Source of the DNA: an uncultured Nitrospira sp.
GTDB lineage: Bacteria > Nitrospirota > Nitrospiria > Nitrospirales > Nitrospiraceae
DNA: 20,958 nt
Direction of reading: 5' to 3'
NCBI GenBank assembly: GCA_946479785.1
Contig: CAMLHQ010000058.1
Coordinates: 1 to 20,958, forward strand
In this document: one piece after another, positions 7,961 to 15,314 of the stretch
Layout: each line of letters starts with the position of its first letter
Position numbering within the stretch: the first letter of the stretch is position 1
Notes under the pieces: generated by a model
What the model was told of the DNA's origin: nothing
Seen by the model: only the letters and a program-made list of their open reading frames with translations
Databases searched by the model: none
Position numbers and translations under genes: made by a program

Positions 7961-8117
7961 AGGACGTCGCACTGAGTACCACAAGGCCACGAAACCTGTC
8001 AAAGATCCCAACAATCGATACTGTTAATATCTTATAGTTCAATGGGTTATGCATTATGAGGTAGACTTTTCTTGAACATTTCGTTATGCTGCACCGCTTC
8101 AACTGAAAGGCTGCGTC
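7961..8117. other. divergent intergenic region between small exported protein and aroG
   Basis: This 157-bp gap, AT-rich from about 8011 to 8090, separates two divergent genes and must hold promoters for both. On the plus strand a promoter can be proposed (listed separately). On the minus strand the best I see is TTGAAC followed 16 bases later by TATCGA, which is weak. No long inverted repeat or known operator is apparent. Confidence 0.5.
8062..8090 (+). promoter_or_regulatory. candidate sigma70 promoter for aroG
   Basis: TAGACT at 8062-8067 (4 of 6 to the -35 consensus) and TATGCT at 8085-8090 (4 of 6 to the -10 consensus) are 17 bases apart. Transcription would start near 8097, leaving a 21-base leader with AAGG about 7 bases before the ATG. 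Spacing is ideal and the hexamers are moderate. Confidence 0.4.
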
Positions 8118-9176
8118 ATGAATCGACCGCTAGACAATCAACACGTCATAGAAATCAAGGCGTTGCCGTCCCCCCGTGTGATCAAGACCAAGCTGCCGAT
8201 TACGGAAGATGCTGCCGCCCTCGTTGTCGAAACCCGCGAGGCGATCCGGCGGATTCTTCACGGACAGGACCGTGAGCGTCTGCTGGTGATTGTCGGCCCT
8301 TGCTCGATTCATGATCCGGACGCTGCCTTTGAATATGCCACGAAGTTGAAGCCGGTGGCCTACGCGCTCCGTGATCGCCTCCTCATCGTGATGCGGACGT
8401 ATTTCGAAAAACCCCGAACCACCGTCGGCTGGAAAGGTCTGATCAACGATCCTCATCTGGACGGCACCTGCGACATTGCTACAGGTATGGAACTCGCCCG
8501 AACCATTCTCCTAAAGATCAATCAATCCGGCATGCCCTGCGGTTCCGAATTGCTCGATCCCATCAGCCCGCAATATATCGCCGACCTCATCAGTTGGACC
8601 GCCATCGGCGCCCGCACGACGGAAAGCCAAACCCATCGCGAGATGGCCAGCGGCCTCTCCATGCCGGTCGGCTTCAAGAACGGAACGGAAGGCAGCTTGC
8701 AAGTCGCCATCAATGCTATGACGTCGGCCCGCACGCCCCATCACTTCGTCGGCATCAACGCCGACGGGCAAACCTCGATTATTAAAACAATGGGCAATCC
8801 GGACCGGCACATTGTGCTACGGGGAGGCGGCGGAAAAACTAACTACGATGCGGAGCACGTCGCGAAGACCGAAACGGCCGTAGCAGGCGAAGGTATTGCG
8901 CGTCCTATCATGATCGATTGCTCTCATGATAACTCCAGCAAGGACCACCGGAAACAGAGCTTCGTCTCACGCGAAGTCCTGCGGCAATTCCGTGAAGGCC
9001 GCCAATCGATCATGGGGCTCATGCTCGAGAGCAACCTGAATCCCGGTAAACAGACCTGGAAACAGGGCACTCCACTCGCGTACGGCGTCTCGATCACTGA
9101 TGCCTGCCTCGGATGGGATGAGACCGCTGCCTTGCTGAACGAATTAGCCGAAAGCCTCGTTGCGAAACCCGCCTAG
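8118..9176 (+). CDS. aroG: 3-deoxy-7-phosphoheptulonate (DAHP) synthase, AroF/G/H type
   Basis: This enzyme condenses phosphoenolpyruvate and erythrose 4-phosphate, the first step of the shikimate pathway in the cytoplasm. The 352-residue chain aligns by eye with E. coli AroG nearly end to end. Metal ligands appear at the expected places: C62 (GPCSIH), H270 (DCSHDNSSK), E304 (MLESN) and D328 (ITDACLGW). Substrate-binding stretches EKPRTTVGWKGL and GARTTESQTHRE are intact. P151 and S181 correspond to AroG P150 and S180, positions where changes relieve phenylalanine inhibition, so the enzyme is probably feedback-regulated. Which amino acid inhibits it cannot be told, and the symbol could equally be aroF or aroH. 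AAAGG precedes the ATG. tatD follows 40 bp later on the same strand. Confidence 0.95.
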   Translation: MNRPLDNQHVIEIKALPSPRVIKTKLPITEDAAALVVETREAIRRILHGQDRERLLVIVGPCSIHDPDAAFEYATKLKPVAYALRDRLLIVMRTYFEKPRTTVGWKGLINDPHLDGTCDIATGMELARTILLKINQSGMPCGSELLDPISPQYIADLISWTAIGARTTESQTHREMASGLSMPVGFKNGTEGSLQVAINAMTSARTPHHFVGINADGQTSIIKTMGNPDRHIVLRGGGGKTNYDAEHVAKTETAVAGEGIARPIMIDCSHDNSSKDHRKQSFVSREVLRQFREGRQSIMGLMLESNLNPGKQTWKQGTPLAYGVSITDACLGWDETAALLNELAESLVAKPA

Positions 9177-9216
9177 CTGCTGCCCACAGTCCCCTTCGCT
9201 CTACTGAGACGCAGGA

Positions 9217-9990
9217 ATGCTCATTGATACCCACACGCATCTTGATGACGCCCGGTATAACGACGACCGCGACGCCATAATCGCCCGTGCCCGCGAAGCC
9301 GGCGTCGAGGCGTTCGTAACGATTGGATGCGACCTTGCGACCAGCCAAGCTGCTGTCGCCATAGCCGATCAACATCCTTTTGTGTACGCGTCTGTCGGTG
9401 TGCACCCTCACGAAGTCAAACATATCAGCGATGGCTGGTACGACGAGTTCCGGCGCCTGGTCAACAACAACAAGGTCGTCGCCTATGGCGAAATCGGGCT
9501 CGACTACCACTACAAGCACTCGTCTCCGAAAGATCAGCGCGAGCGGTTCCGGGAACAGATCCAGCTGGCGCGCGAACTGAATCTCCCCGTCATTATTCAC
9601 ACGAGGGAGGCGCAAGACGATACGATGACGATCTTGAAGGAAGAGAAGGCGTCAGAGATCGGCGGGGTGTTTCACTGCTTCTCGGGAGATGCCTGGCTGG
9701 CGAAGGATGCGTTGGATCTGGGCTTTTACCTGTCCTTTTCGGGTATTCTCACCTTCCAAAATGCGACGATGCTGCGTGACATTGCCAAGAACACGCCGCT
9801 GGATCGCGTGCTCATCGAAACCGACTGCCCCTATCTCACGCCGGTTCCCCACCGGGGAAAACGGAATGAACCGGCCTACGTGGCGCATGTCGCCAAGCAA
9901 CTCGCCGCGATCCATCCCGAGCTGTCTCTGGAACAGATCGGACAGAGAACGACCGAGAACGCCAGGCGGCTCTTTACGAGGTTACGATAA
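9217..9990 (+). CDS. tatD: TatD-family metal-dependent hydrolase (DNase)
   Basis: This 257-residue amidohydrolase-fold protein matches the TatD/YcfH family of metal-dependent nucleases. The metal-binding motifs are all present: H6-x-H8 in DTHTHLD, E92 in GEIGLDY, H128 in IIHTREA, H153 in FHCFSG and D203 in ETDCPYLTP, followed by the family PHRGKRNEP stretch at 211-219. Length is normal for the family (about 255-265). The ATG at 9217 gives the standard MLIDTHTH start. It probably shares a transcript with aroG. The TAA stop at 9988-9990 is directly followed by an inverted-repeat element containing a terminator-like hairpin. Exact subfamily (TatD, YcfH or YjjV) cannot be decided here. Confidence 0.93.
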   Translation: MLIDTHTHLDDARYNDDRDAIIARAREAGVEAFVTIGCDLATSQAAVAIADQHPFVYASVGVHPHEVKHISDGWYDEFRRLVNNNKVVAYGEIGLDYHYKHSSPKDQRERFREQIQLARELNLPVIIHTREAQDDTMTILKEEKASEIGGVFHCFSGDAWLAKDALDLGFYLSFSGILTFQNATMLRDIAKNTPLDRVLIETDCPYLTPVPHRGKRNEPAYVAHVAKQLAAIHPELSLEQIGQRTTENARRLFTRLR

Positions 9991-10142
9991 TGGGAGGACG
10001 CTCAAGCGAGCGAAGAGGTGAAGCGTAAACTTTTCTCACCCGCCCACCCATCGCCTGCAAGAGCAGGCGTTTTCCCAGGCCGTACGTTGAGCCTCTGAGC
10101 GATGAGAGAACGACGCTGGCGGCCTATTTCAGCATCCTCCTA
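9991..10142. repeat. 152-bp inverted-repeat-bounded intergenic element (MITE/REP-like candidate)
   Basis: The left end TGGGAGGACGCTCAA (9991-10005) and the reverse complement of the right end, TAGGAGGATGCTGAA (10128-10142), agree at 12 of 15 positions. Between them lie an AGGCCG/CGGCCT pair (10077-10082 with 10120-10125), an inner CGTT/AACG pair (10085-10088 with 10109-10112) and a separate perfect hairpin (10052-10069). The element begins right after the tatD stop and its right end contains the yacP stop codon. The sequence resembles dispersed intergenic repeats I associate with Nitrospira genomes. That link is recollection. Only one copy is in this window. Confidence 0.5.
10052..10073 (+). 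terminator. Rho-independent terminator for aroG-tatD
   Basis: A perfect 7-bp GC-rich stem, CGCCTGC (10052-10058) and GCAGGCG (10063-10069), with an AAGA loop, is followed by TTTT at 10070-10073. The T-tract is short and lies only on the plus strand, so the terminator acts on transcripts leaving tatD. It sits inside the inverted-repeat element. Confidence 0.65.
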
Positions 10143-10670
10143 AAATCGCTTGAGCTGGCGGCTGCGCTGTCGCTGCGCTTTGGGAAGCTTGCGAGGATTA
10201 CCTTTCTTCTCAGGTCTGCGTCGTGTCACATCTTCGCCCGTGTCCAATTCCTTATGGGCGATTGTGTCTCCTGACGATGCCGCCGATTGCAGCTTTCCGG
10301 CGAACTCTTGCGCTCCCATGACAAATGCACCATGAGCCTTCGCGGCATTGACGATTTCATGGTCGGAAGTTACTACAGCGCAATCTGATCCGTACTCACG
10401 CGCCAGCCGTTGGATCACTTGATCAGCCCGCTCACCTCGTTTTGAATACACCACCTGTACCCCAGCGCGATGTTCTCTGCTCTCGATCGGCTGTCCCTGC
10501 TGCCATCCGTCGAACACGACCGTGAGCGCATGGCCTTTTCGTTGACGGTAGGCAGCCAACTCCCGAAGCAACGATTCCCGGGCCATATCTGAATACAGAC
10601 CGCCCGTCCTTAAGACCTGTCCGGCAGCAGCCAAGAGATTGTAGCCATCGATGATCAGATGCAGAGCCAT
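10140..10670 (-). CDS. YacP-like NYN-domain protein (putative RNase)
   Basis: This 176-residue protein has the NYN/PIN-like fold of the YacP family. B. subtilis YacP (Rae1) is a ribosome-associated mRNA endonuclease. The conserved acidic residues are visible: D8 in LIIDGYNLL, D54 in VVFDGW, D83 in ERADQVI and D103 in VVTSDHE. After about residue 135 the chain becomes polar and strongly basic (RRRPEKKGNPRK and beyond), suggesting RNA contact. I start at ATG 10670, preceded by TAAGG about 8 bases upstream. A longer frame to 10787 adds 39 unfamiliar residues. The TAG stop is part of the right terminal repeat of the neighbouring element. A weak minus-strand promoter (TTTACA at 10796-10791, TATCTA at 10772-10767, spacing 18) is possible. 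Orientation is divergent from the amidase gene. Confidence 0.82.
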   Translation of the reverse strand: MALHLIIDGYNLLAAAGQVLRTGGLYSDMARESLLRELAAYRQRKGHALTVVFDGWQQGQPIESREHRAGVQVVYSKRGERADQVIQRLAREYGSDCAVVTSDHEIVNAAKAHGAFVMGAQEFAGKLQSAASSGDTIAHKELDTGEDVTRRRPEKKGNPRKLPKAQRQRSRQLKRF

Positions 10671-10799
10671 GGAAAACCTTACGCCCGGTTCGAACGCACA
10701 GTCAATCGTAGCAATGGTCGCTCGAGAACGTCTCTCCCCTTGACAAGCATCCGGACATCTGAGAGATAGATATGATTCCTGCATCACTCGTGTAAAACC

Positions 10800-12074
10800 A
10801 TGCCCTCAGCCTTCTGGCGCACAACCGTCTGTATTTTCCTCGGGCTTCTCAGCCTGCACATCCGCATTCCCTACTCTGCCATTCTCGAGCATGCGGAGGC
10901 AGCATCACTGGAGCAGCGCCACGAGTCATCGAGCAAATCGAAACGATTGCACAGCTCCAACATCAGCATGACACCGACTTCCCTTGCTCCGGCGATGATC
11001 CGAAATTTGAGAACCGCCGTCTCGCCGGATTCGACAAGGCTCGTGCTTGATCTGAACCGAAAAACCCGCGTCAAGAAACACCTACCGGCTCGGGCGGACG
11101 GCATGATAGTCGAAATTCCCAATGCGATCTTGAGCAAGGCGGCACAAACCAGGATCGCGGCCGGTGCGCTGGCCAAGTCGTTCCTGATCAGACAGACGGA
11201 TGAATCCGTCGCCGTCTCACTTCCGAACGGATCCTTCCAAACCTATAAGTTGTTTTCGTTGACGAATCCTCCTCGCCTCGTCATCGACATAACCCCCTCC
11301 ACTCCCCAAGAGCTCGCCCCCCCTTTTGAGCCGGTTGCCCCTTCGCAACTCCTGGCCCCTCCGCCCCAACCGATTCCGCCGAGATCCAAGTCGTTCACGA
11401 CAATCGTGATCGATCCGGGGCATGGCGGTAAAGATCCAGGCGCTCATGGGTTCCGAGGCACGGAGGAAAAAGATATCACGCTCAAAGTGGGACTGAAACT
11501 GCGAGATCTCTTGAAGAAAGAACCGGGGGTTCGCGTCCTCATGACTCGCGAACGGGACGTATTCGTAGAGCTCGAAGACCGTGCGCGATTCGCCAATGGC
11601 AACGAAGCGGACCTCTTCGTGTCTATTCATGTAAACTCCCATCCCCAACGGTCCGTGCGGGGTATTGAGATTTATCACTTCGGCGAGGCCAAGGATCAGC
11701 GGGCGCTCGAAGTGGCCGCCCGCGAAAACGGTACGCCGTTGAGTAGTACCGGTATCGGATGGGAATACCTGGTCGCCGATCTGTTGACGACGAAAAAAAT
11801 CGAAGCATCCCTCGAACTGGCCTGGAACACCAAAGAAGCGATGATTGCGCACTTGAACGGCCACTATCCTCTCGTGGACCATGGCGTCAAAACGGCTCCT
11901 TTCTATGTGCTCCGATTTACGAGCATGCCGAGTATCCTGGCGGAAATCGCCTACATCTCGAATTCCACCGAAGAAGATCTGTTGCGGACAGGTGCCTTTA
12001 CGACCAGTGTCGCCGAATCGTTGCGTGAGGGAGTGAACGCCTTCCTGGCCGCCTCTAAACAGCCGGCGCGATAA
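10800..12074 (+). CDS. N-acetylmuramoyl-L-alanine amidase with AMIN domain (AmiC-like)
   Basis: This 424-residue exported enzyme cleaves the bond between N-acetylmuramic acid and the peptide stem and works in daughter-cell separation. The order is: N-terminal signal segment (about 1-33), AMIN domain (about 62-166) that targets the septum or peptidoglycan, a Pro-rich linker (about 167-196), then an Amidase_3 domain (about 199-420). Zinc ligands H208 (DPGHGG), E223 (GTEEKD) and H277 (SIHVNS) are present, and E382 in AEIAYISN is the catalytic glutamate. The lack of LysM repeats fits the AmiA/B/C group. No convincing Shine-Dalgarno precedes ATG 10800. A consensus TTGACA at 10740-10745 has no -10 at the right distance. 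truA follows 25 bp downstream. Confidence 0.92.
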   Translation: MPSAFWRTTVCIFLGLLSLHIRIPYSAILEHAEAASLEQRHESSSKSKRLHSSNISMTPTSLAPAMIRNLRTAVSPDSTRLVLDLNRKTRVKKHLPARADGMIVEIPNAILSKAAQTRIAAGALAKSFLIRQTDESVAVSLPNGSFQTYKLFSLTNPPRLVIDITPSTPQELAPPFEPVAPSQLLAPPPQPIPPRSKSFTTIVIDPGHGGKDPGAHGFRGTEEKDITLKVGLKLRDLLKKEPGVRVLMTRERDVFVELEDRARFANGNEADLFVSIHVNSHPQRSVRGIEIYHFGEAKDQRALEVAARENGTPLSSTGIGWEYLVADLLTTKKIEASLELAWNTKEAMIAHLNGHYPLVDHGVKTAPFYVLRFTSMPSILAEIAYISNSTEEDLLRTGAFTTSVAESLREGVNAFLAASKQPAR

Positions 12075-12099
12075 TGCGCCAACCCGTCTCCCCCGGCCC

Positions 12100-12867
12100 A
12101 TGCCGACCGTTAAGTTGATCCTCGAATACGACGGCTCACGCTATGCCGGCTGGCAGCGCCAACCGGACCAGCCGACCATCCAGGAAGCCGTCGAAACCGC
12201 GCTGTTTCAATTGACTCAACGAACCGTGGCTGTGATCGGCGCGGGCCGAACCGATTCCGGCGTACATGCCCTAGGGCAAGTGGCCAGCTTCCGTATCGAT
12301 CGTGATTGGACCCCTCATGAGTGGACCAGAGGCTTCAATGCCAGGCTTCCGGAAGACATTGCCGTCCGGTCGGCGGCGATCATGCCGGATGAATTCCATG
12401 CGCGTTATGCCGCGCGCGGAAAACTTTATGAATACCGAATCCTCAACCGCCCCGAACGCCCTGCCGTCGATCGTGCCTATTTCTGGCACGTGCACAAGCC
12501 TCTCGATCATGAAGCGATGAGACAGGCTGCCTCTCTTCTGATTGGCTCACACAACTTCACCTCGTTCGAAGGCACCTTGACCGACAATGAAGATCCCGTT
12601 TGCCACCTTCGACAACTGTCCCTGGCGCGACAAGGCGACACAATCCTGATTCACGCGTATGCCGACCGCTTTCTCAAACACATGGTTCGTGCGATGGTCG
12701 GAACCTTAGTTGAGGTCGGCCACGCCAAACGCACGCCCGCGAGTCTTGCGGACGTCCTCGCGGCCAATGACCGAACTGTCGCGGGCAGGACCGCTCCGGC
12801 GCATGGATTATTCCTCGTCCGGGTCGATTACGACAGCTCGACCGGTTCCGCTACAGACAACCCCTAA
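12100..12867 (+). CDS. truA: tRNA pseudouridine(38-40) synthase TruA
   Basis: TruA converts uridines 38-40 in the anticodon arm of tRNAs to pseudouridine in the cytoplasm. The 255-residue length is normal. The catalytic aspartate is D52 in AGRTDSGVHALGQ, preceded by the family N-terminus YDGSRYAGWQRQ (10-21). Other typical stretches are RGFNARLPEDI (82-92), KLYEYRILNR (109-118), the HNFTSFEG motif and FLKHMVRAMVGTL near residue 190-205. The ATG at 12100 fits the family start. It probably belongs to the amidase transcript (25-bp gap). The 3' end overlaps a candidate promoter for the next gene. Confidence 0.96.
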   Translation: MPTVKLILEYDGSRYAGWQRQPDQPTIQEAVETALFQLTQRTVAVIGAGRTDSGVHALGQVASFRIDRDWTPHEWTRGFNARLPEDIAVRSAAIMPDEFHARYAARGKLYEYRILNRPERPAVDRAYFWHVHKPLDHEAMRQAASLLIGSHNFTSFEGTLTDNEDPVCHLRQLSLARQGDTILIHAYADRFLKHMVRAMVGTLVEVGHAKRTPASLADVLAANDRTVAGRTAPAHGLFLVRVDYDSSTGSATDNP

Positions 12868-12882
12868 CTTTTTTGATACAGT
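12854..12882 (+). promoter_or_regulatory. candidate extended -10 promoter for the PsiF-like gene
   Basis: CAGACA at 12854-12859 (4 of 6 to -35) and TACAGT at 12877-12882 (4 of 6 to -10) lie 17 bases apart, and TGA just before the -10 gives an extended -10 (TGn). Transcription would start near 12889, 36 bases before the ATG. The -35 is inside the last codons of truA. Confidence 0.45.
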
Positions 12883-12924
12883 GCGCCAACACGTCTTTCA
12901 CTCACTCACCAAAGGAGATCGACA

Positions 12925-13236
12925 ATGAAAATTGCCAGCCTGGTAGTGCTGTCACTCTTTCTAGCCGCACTGGTCCTCGCACCGATGGCGAGCGAGGCCG
13001 CCGAGCAACAGAACAAGATGAAAGCCTGCAACGAGCAGGCGAATGCGAAGGGATTGGGCGAGGGGAAAGGCGACGAGCGGAAGGCATTTATGAAGGAGTG
13101 TCTCTCCGCCAAGGCCGCGAAAGGCGGAAGAACGGCTCAGCAGGAGAAGATGAAGGCGTGCAATAAGGAAGCGGGCGAGAAGAGCCTCAAAGGCGACGAG
13201 CGGAAGAAATTCATGAGCACCTGTCTTTCAAGCTAA
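12925..13236 (+). CDS. exported PsiF-repeat protein
   Basis: This 103-residue protein has a signal peptide (about 1-26, ASEAA region) and two tandem PsiF-type repeats, at about 28-62 and 72-103. Each has the form QQxKMKACNxxAxxKxL...GDERKxFMxxCLS, with Cys pairs C35/C59 and C79/C100. The family is named for phosphate-starvation-inducible PsiF of E. coli, and its function is unknown. The mature protein is small, charged and predicted periplasmic. A near-perfect ribosome-binding site AAAGGAG (12911-12917) lies 7 bases before the ATG, suggesting strong translation. It has its own candidate promoter and is followed by a strong GC hairpin, so it is likely monocistronic or a second unit after truA. 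Phosphate control is not shown by the sequence. Confidence 0.85.
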   Translation: MKIASLVVLSLFLAALVLAPMASEAAEQQNKMKACNEQANAKGLGEGKGDERKAFMKECLSAKAAKGGRTAQQEKMKACNKEAGEKSLKGDERKKFMSTCLSS

Positions 13237-13247
13237 CAACCACTCCC

Positions 13248-13276
13248 CCGGCGCGGCGCTTCGTCGCGCCGGATTT
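13248..13276 (+). terminator. probable terminator after the PsiF-like gene
   Basis: CCGGCGCG (13248-13255) and CGCGCCGG (13265-13272) form a perfect 8-bp stem with a 9-base loop, starting 11 bases after the PsiF-like stop. Only ATTT follows, a weak T-tract, so termination may be partial. The opposite strand lacks Ts after the stem. Confidence 0.5.
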
Positions 13277-13385
13277 GCTCCGTTGTCTTTCCAGCAAAAC
13301 CCTCTTCCGGGCGTAGGCAGACTCGTTCCCACCCGTAGCACAACAGACCTCGTTCGAACCTGGGTAAAAAAAGGATGAGAAGACG

Positions 13386-14036
13386 CTAGCGGGGCGGGGG
13401 CGCGTCGCGGTTTTCGAGCTTCTTACGAAGTTCGATCAACTCCTGCTCGAGGGCCAGGAACCGGTCGCTGATAGGGTCTGGCAGGTTGATGTGGTCCATG
13501 GTGGCATCGGGAAGCCGCTCGCCCTGGGTCTTGATCACACGGGCAGGAACGCCAATGACGGTTGAATTGGCAGACACATTCTTGAGGACGACGGAATTGG
13601 CGCCGATCTTCACGTTGTCGCCAATCGTAATTCCTCCCAGGATTTTTGCGCCGGCGCCGACGACCACGTGATTGCCCAGCGTGGGATGTCTCTTGCCTCG
13701 TTCTTTGCCCGTTCCGCCAAGCGTGACACCTTGGAAAAGAGTCACATAATCTCCGATCTCAGCCGTCTCGCCGATGACGACGCCCATGCCGTGGTCGATG
13801 AAGAACCCTGTCCCGATCTTGGCCGATGGATGAATCTCAATCCCTGTGAGCCAGCGGGCGATCTGAGAAATAGCGCGCGGGATAAAGGGCACTCCGAAGG
13901 ATTTAAGCCAATGGGCCACACGATAGGCCAGCAGCGCATGAAAACCGGAATAGGTAAAAATAACTTCCAGCCGACTGGTCGCCGCCGGGTCACGATCGAA
14001 CACCGCTTGGAGGTCTTGTCGAATCGCCTTCAGCAT
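13386..14036 (-). CDS. cysE: serine O-acetyltransferase
   Basis: CysE transfers an acetyl group from acetyl-CoA to serine, giving O-acetylserine for cysteine synthesis. The 216-residue protein is of the short type, with a helical N-terminus (1-65) and a left-handed beta-helix of hexapeptide repeats (about 66-170). Catalytic H82 lies in [16 protein letters not shown]117 in KRHPTLG matches the second conserved His of E. coli CysE, and the GVTLGGTGK and GAGAKILGG stretches are intact. I start at ATG 14036, 10 bp after ispF. A TTG at 14069 would overlap ispF. The C-terminus is a charged, coiled-coil-like helix (about 191-210) and ends in Arg, not the terminal Ile that docks into cysteine synthase in E. 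coli. It is the last gene of the long minus-strand unit. Confidence 0.93.
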   Translation of the reverse strand: MLKAIRQDLQAVFDRDPAATSRLEVIFTYSGFHALLAYRVAHWLKSFGVPFIPRAISQIARWLTGIEIHPSAKIGTGFFIDHGMGVVIGETAEIGDYVTLFQGVTLGGTGKERGKRHPTLGNHVVVGAGAKILGGITIGDNVKIGANSVVLKNVSANSTVIGVPARVIKTQGERLPDATMDHINLPDPISDRFLALEQELIELRKKLENRDAPPPR

Positions 14037-14046
14037 TTCAGATATT

Positions 14047-14541
14047 CTACGACGGCCGCACCGGTTCAATCAAACAGACAGCGTGGGCGGTCATGCCTTC
14101 TTCCTTACCCACGGCATCGAGGCCTTCCCCACTTTTCACCTTCACGTTGATCAGATCAGGATCGATTCCAGCTACTTCCGCCATTTTCTTCTGCATGGCG
14201 ACCAGGTGCGGCCCAAGCCGAGGTGCCTGCGCCACAATGACCGTGTCGATATTGCCCACTCGATAGCCTTTCGACTTGAGCTTTGCCATGACGTCTTCGA
14301 GCAGCTTGAGACTTGAGATCCCTTTGTATGTGGGGTCCGAGCTGGGATAGTGCCGACCCAAGTCCCCTTCCCCCATGGCTCCCAACAAGGCATCGCAGAC
14401 GGCATGGACCAACACATCGGAATCGGAATGTCCGAGCAGGCCTTGGCTGTGGGGAATTTCTATTCCGCCTAAAATCAGTTTTCGCCCAGCGCCGAGCGGA
14501 TGCACGTCATATCCATAGCCAATTCGAGTGCCCTTCACCAT
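14047..14541 (-). CDS. ispF: 2-C-methyl-D-erythritol 2,4-cyclodiphosphate synthase
   Basis: IspF cyclises CDP-methylerythritol 2-phosphate to methylerythritol cyclodiphosphate in the MEP route to isoprenoids. The 164-residue length is typical. Metal ligands are visible: D12 and H14 in GYDVHPLG and the His of [12 protein letters not shown] (about 46). The substrate loop [10 protein letters not shown] and the C-terminal stretch [17 protein letters not shown] are as expected. The ATG at 14541 lies 2 bases after the ispD stop, and AAAGGA inside the ispD end serves as its ribosome-binding site, so the two genes are probably translationally coupled. Confidence 0.96.
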   Translation of the reverse strand: MVKGTRIGYGYDVHPLGAGRKLILGGIEIPHSQGLLGHSDSDVLVHAVCDALLGAMGEGDLGRHYPSSDPTYKGISSLKLLEDVMAKLKSKGYRVGNIDTVIVAQAPRLGPHLVAMQKKMAEVAGIDPDLINVKVKSGEGLDAVGKEEGMTAHAVCLIEPVRPS

Positions 14542-14543
14542 GA

Positions 14544-15296
14544 CTATCCTTTCCCTGCCGCCACTTGCCGCGAAGCCAGAATGGCCTCTCCGATGACCAT
14601 ATCTTCAGGCCTGGTCACTTTGATGTTCTCTCCGCTCCCTTCGACCACCGTCACCGGACGTCCCATCCATTCCAGCAAGTAGGCATCGTCGGTCGCCACA
14701 ATCCCTTCTGTTTGTGCCCTATTGTGAGCCTCTTGCAGCCAATCCCTCCGAAACGCCTGGGGAGTCTGCGCCAACCACAGGGGTTTGCGATCGACCGTCC
14801 GCTCAATCACATGATCGGCTCTCACCTGTTTCACGGTATCTCGCATCGGAAGGGCAATGATGGCGGCGCCGGTCTCCCGCGCTGCCTTGACGACGTCTTC
14901 GACCATCTGCACTGTGACAAAGGGTCGCACCGCATCATGGATCACGACAATTTCCGCATCGTTCCCGACTGCTCCCAGGGCCAGCCGGACAGAGTCTTGC
15001 CGCTCCGATCCTCCGGCGATAACTTGGGTCACTTTGCTGAAACCATGAGCCTTGACGATGTCGGCCTGGCAATACCCGATGTCGGCTGGGGGAACGGCGA
15101 GCACGATCCTGTCGATGGATGGCGAAACCTGCAACACGCGGAGCGAGTGGACGACGAGCGGAAGGCCTCCGATCGCCAGAAACTGTTTGGGAACGGACCC
15201 GCCCATGCGCAGCCCGCGTCCAGCCGCTGGAACGAGGGCGACAGTAAGAGCCCGGTGGGCGAGCGGTTCGACGCGAGGCGCGCGAGCCATCGTCAT
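14544..15296 (-). CDS. ispD: 2-C-methyl-D-erythritol 4-phosphate cytidylyltransferase
   Basis: IspD couples methylerythritol 4-phosphate to CTP, the step two before IspF in the MEP pathway. The 250-residue protein has the nucleotidyltransferase signature PAAGRGLRMG at 23-32 with K37 in PKQFL, the VIHDAVRPFV motif near 118-127, LAQTPQAFR and TDDAYLLEW, and the C-terminal ENIKVTRPEDM stretch, all matching the E. coli enzyme. The start is uncertain. ATG 15296 and ATG 15290 are both available, neither has a clear Shine-Dalgarno, and either leaves about 15 extra residues before the first strand. The gap to the upstream PIN-TRAM gene is 18 bp. Confidence 0.95.
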   Translation of the reverse strand: MTMARAPRVEPLAHRALTVALVPAAGRGLRMGGSVPKQFLAIGGLPLVVHSLRVLQVSPSIDRIVLAVPPADIGYCQADIVKAHGFSKVTQVIAGGSERQDSVRLALGAVGNDAEIVVIHDAVRPFVTVQMVEDVVKAARETGAAIIALPMRDTVKQVRADHVIERTVDRKPLWLAQTPQAFRRDWLQEAHNRAQTEGIVATDDAYLLEWMGRPVTVVEGSGENIKVTRPEDMVIGEAILASRQVAAGKG

Positions 15297-15314
15297 AGGT
15301 AAGGCCGCGTGCAG

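Noticed and set aside
10740..10745. Consensus TTGACA upstream of the amidase gene
   Set aside because: No acceptable -10 lies 16-18 bases downstream. The TATGAT that follows is 25 bases away.
10671..10787. 39-residue N-terminal extension of the YacP-like protein
   Set aside because: MALHLIIDGYN at 10670 is the standard family start and has a TAAGG ahead of it. The extension looks non-coding.
13342..13370. tRNA-like T-loop motif GTTCGAAC
   Set aside because: The flanking bases do not give a clean T-stem, and no D-arm, anticodon arm or acceptor stem can be drawn around it.
14565..15302. 245-codon plus-strand open frame
   Set aside because: It is antisense to ispD, whose catalytic motifs are intact. 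The frame is a shadow of GC-rich codon use.
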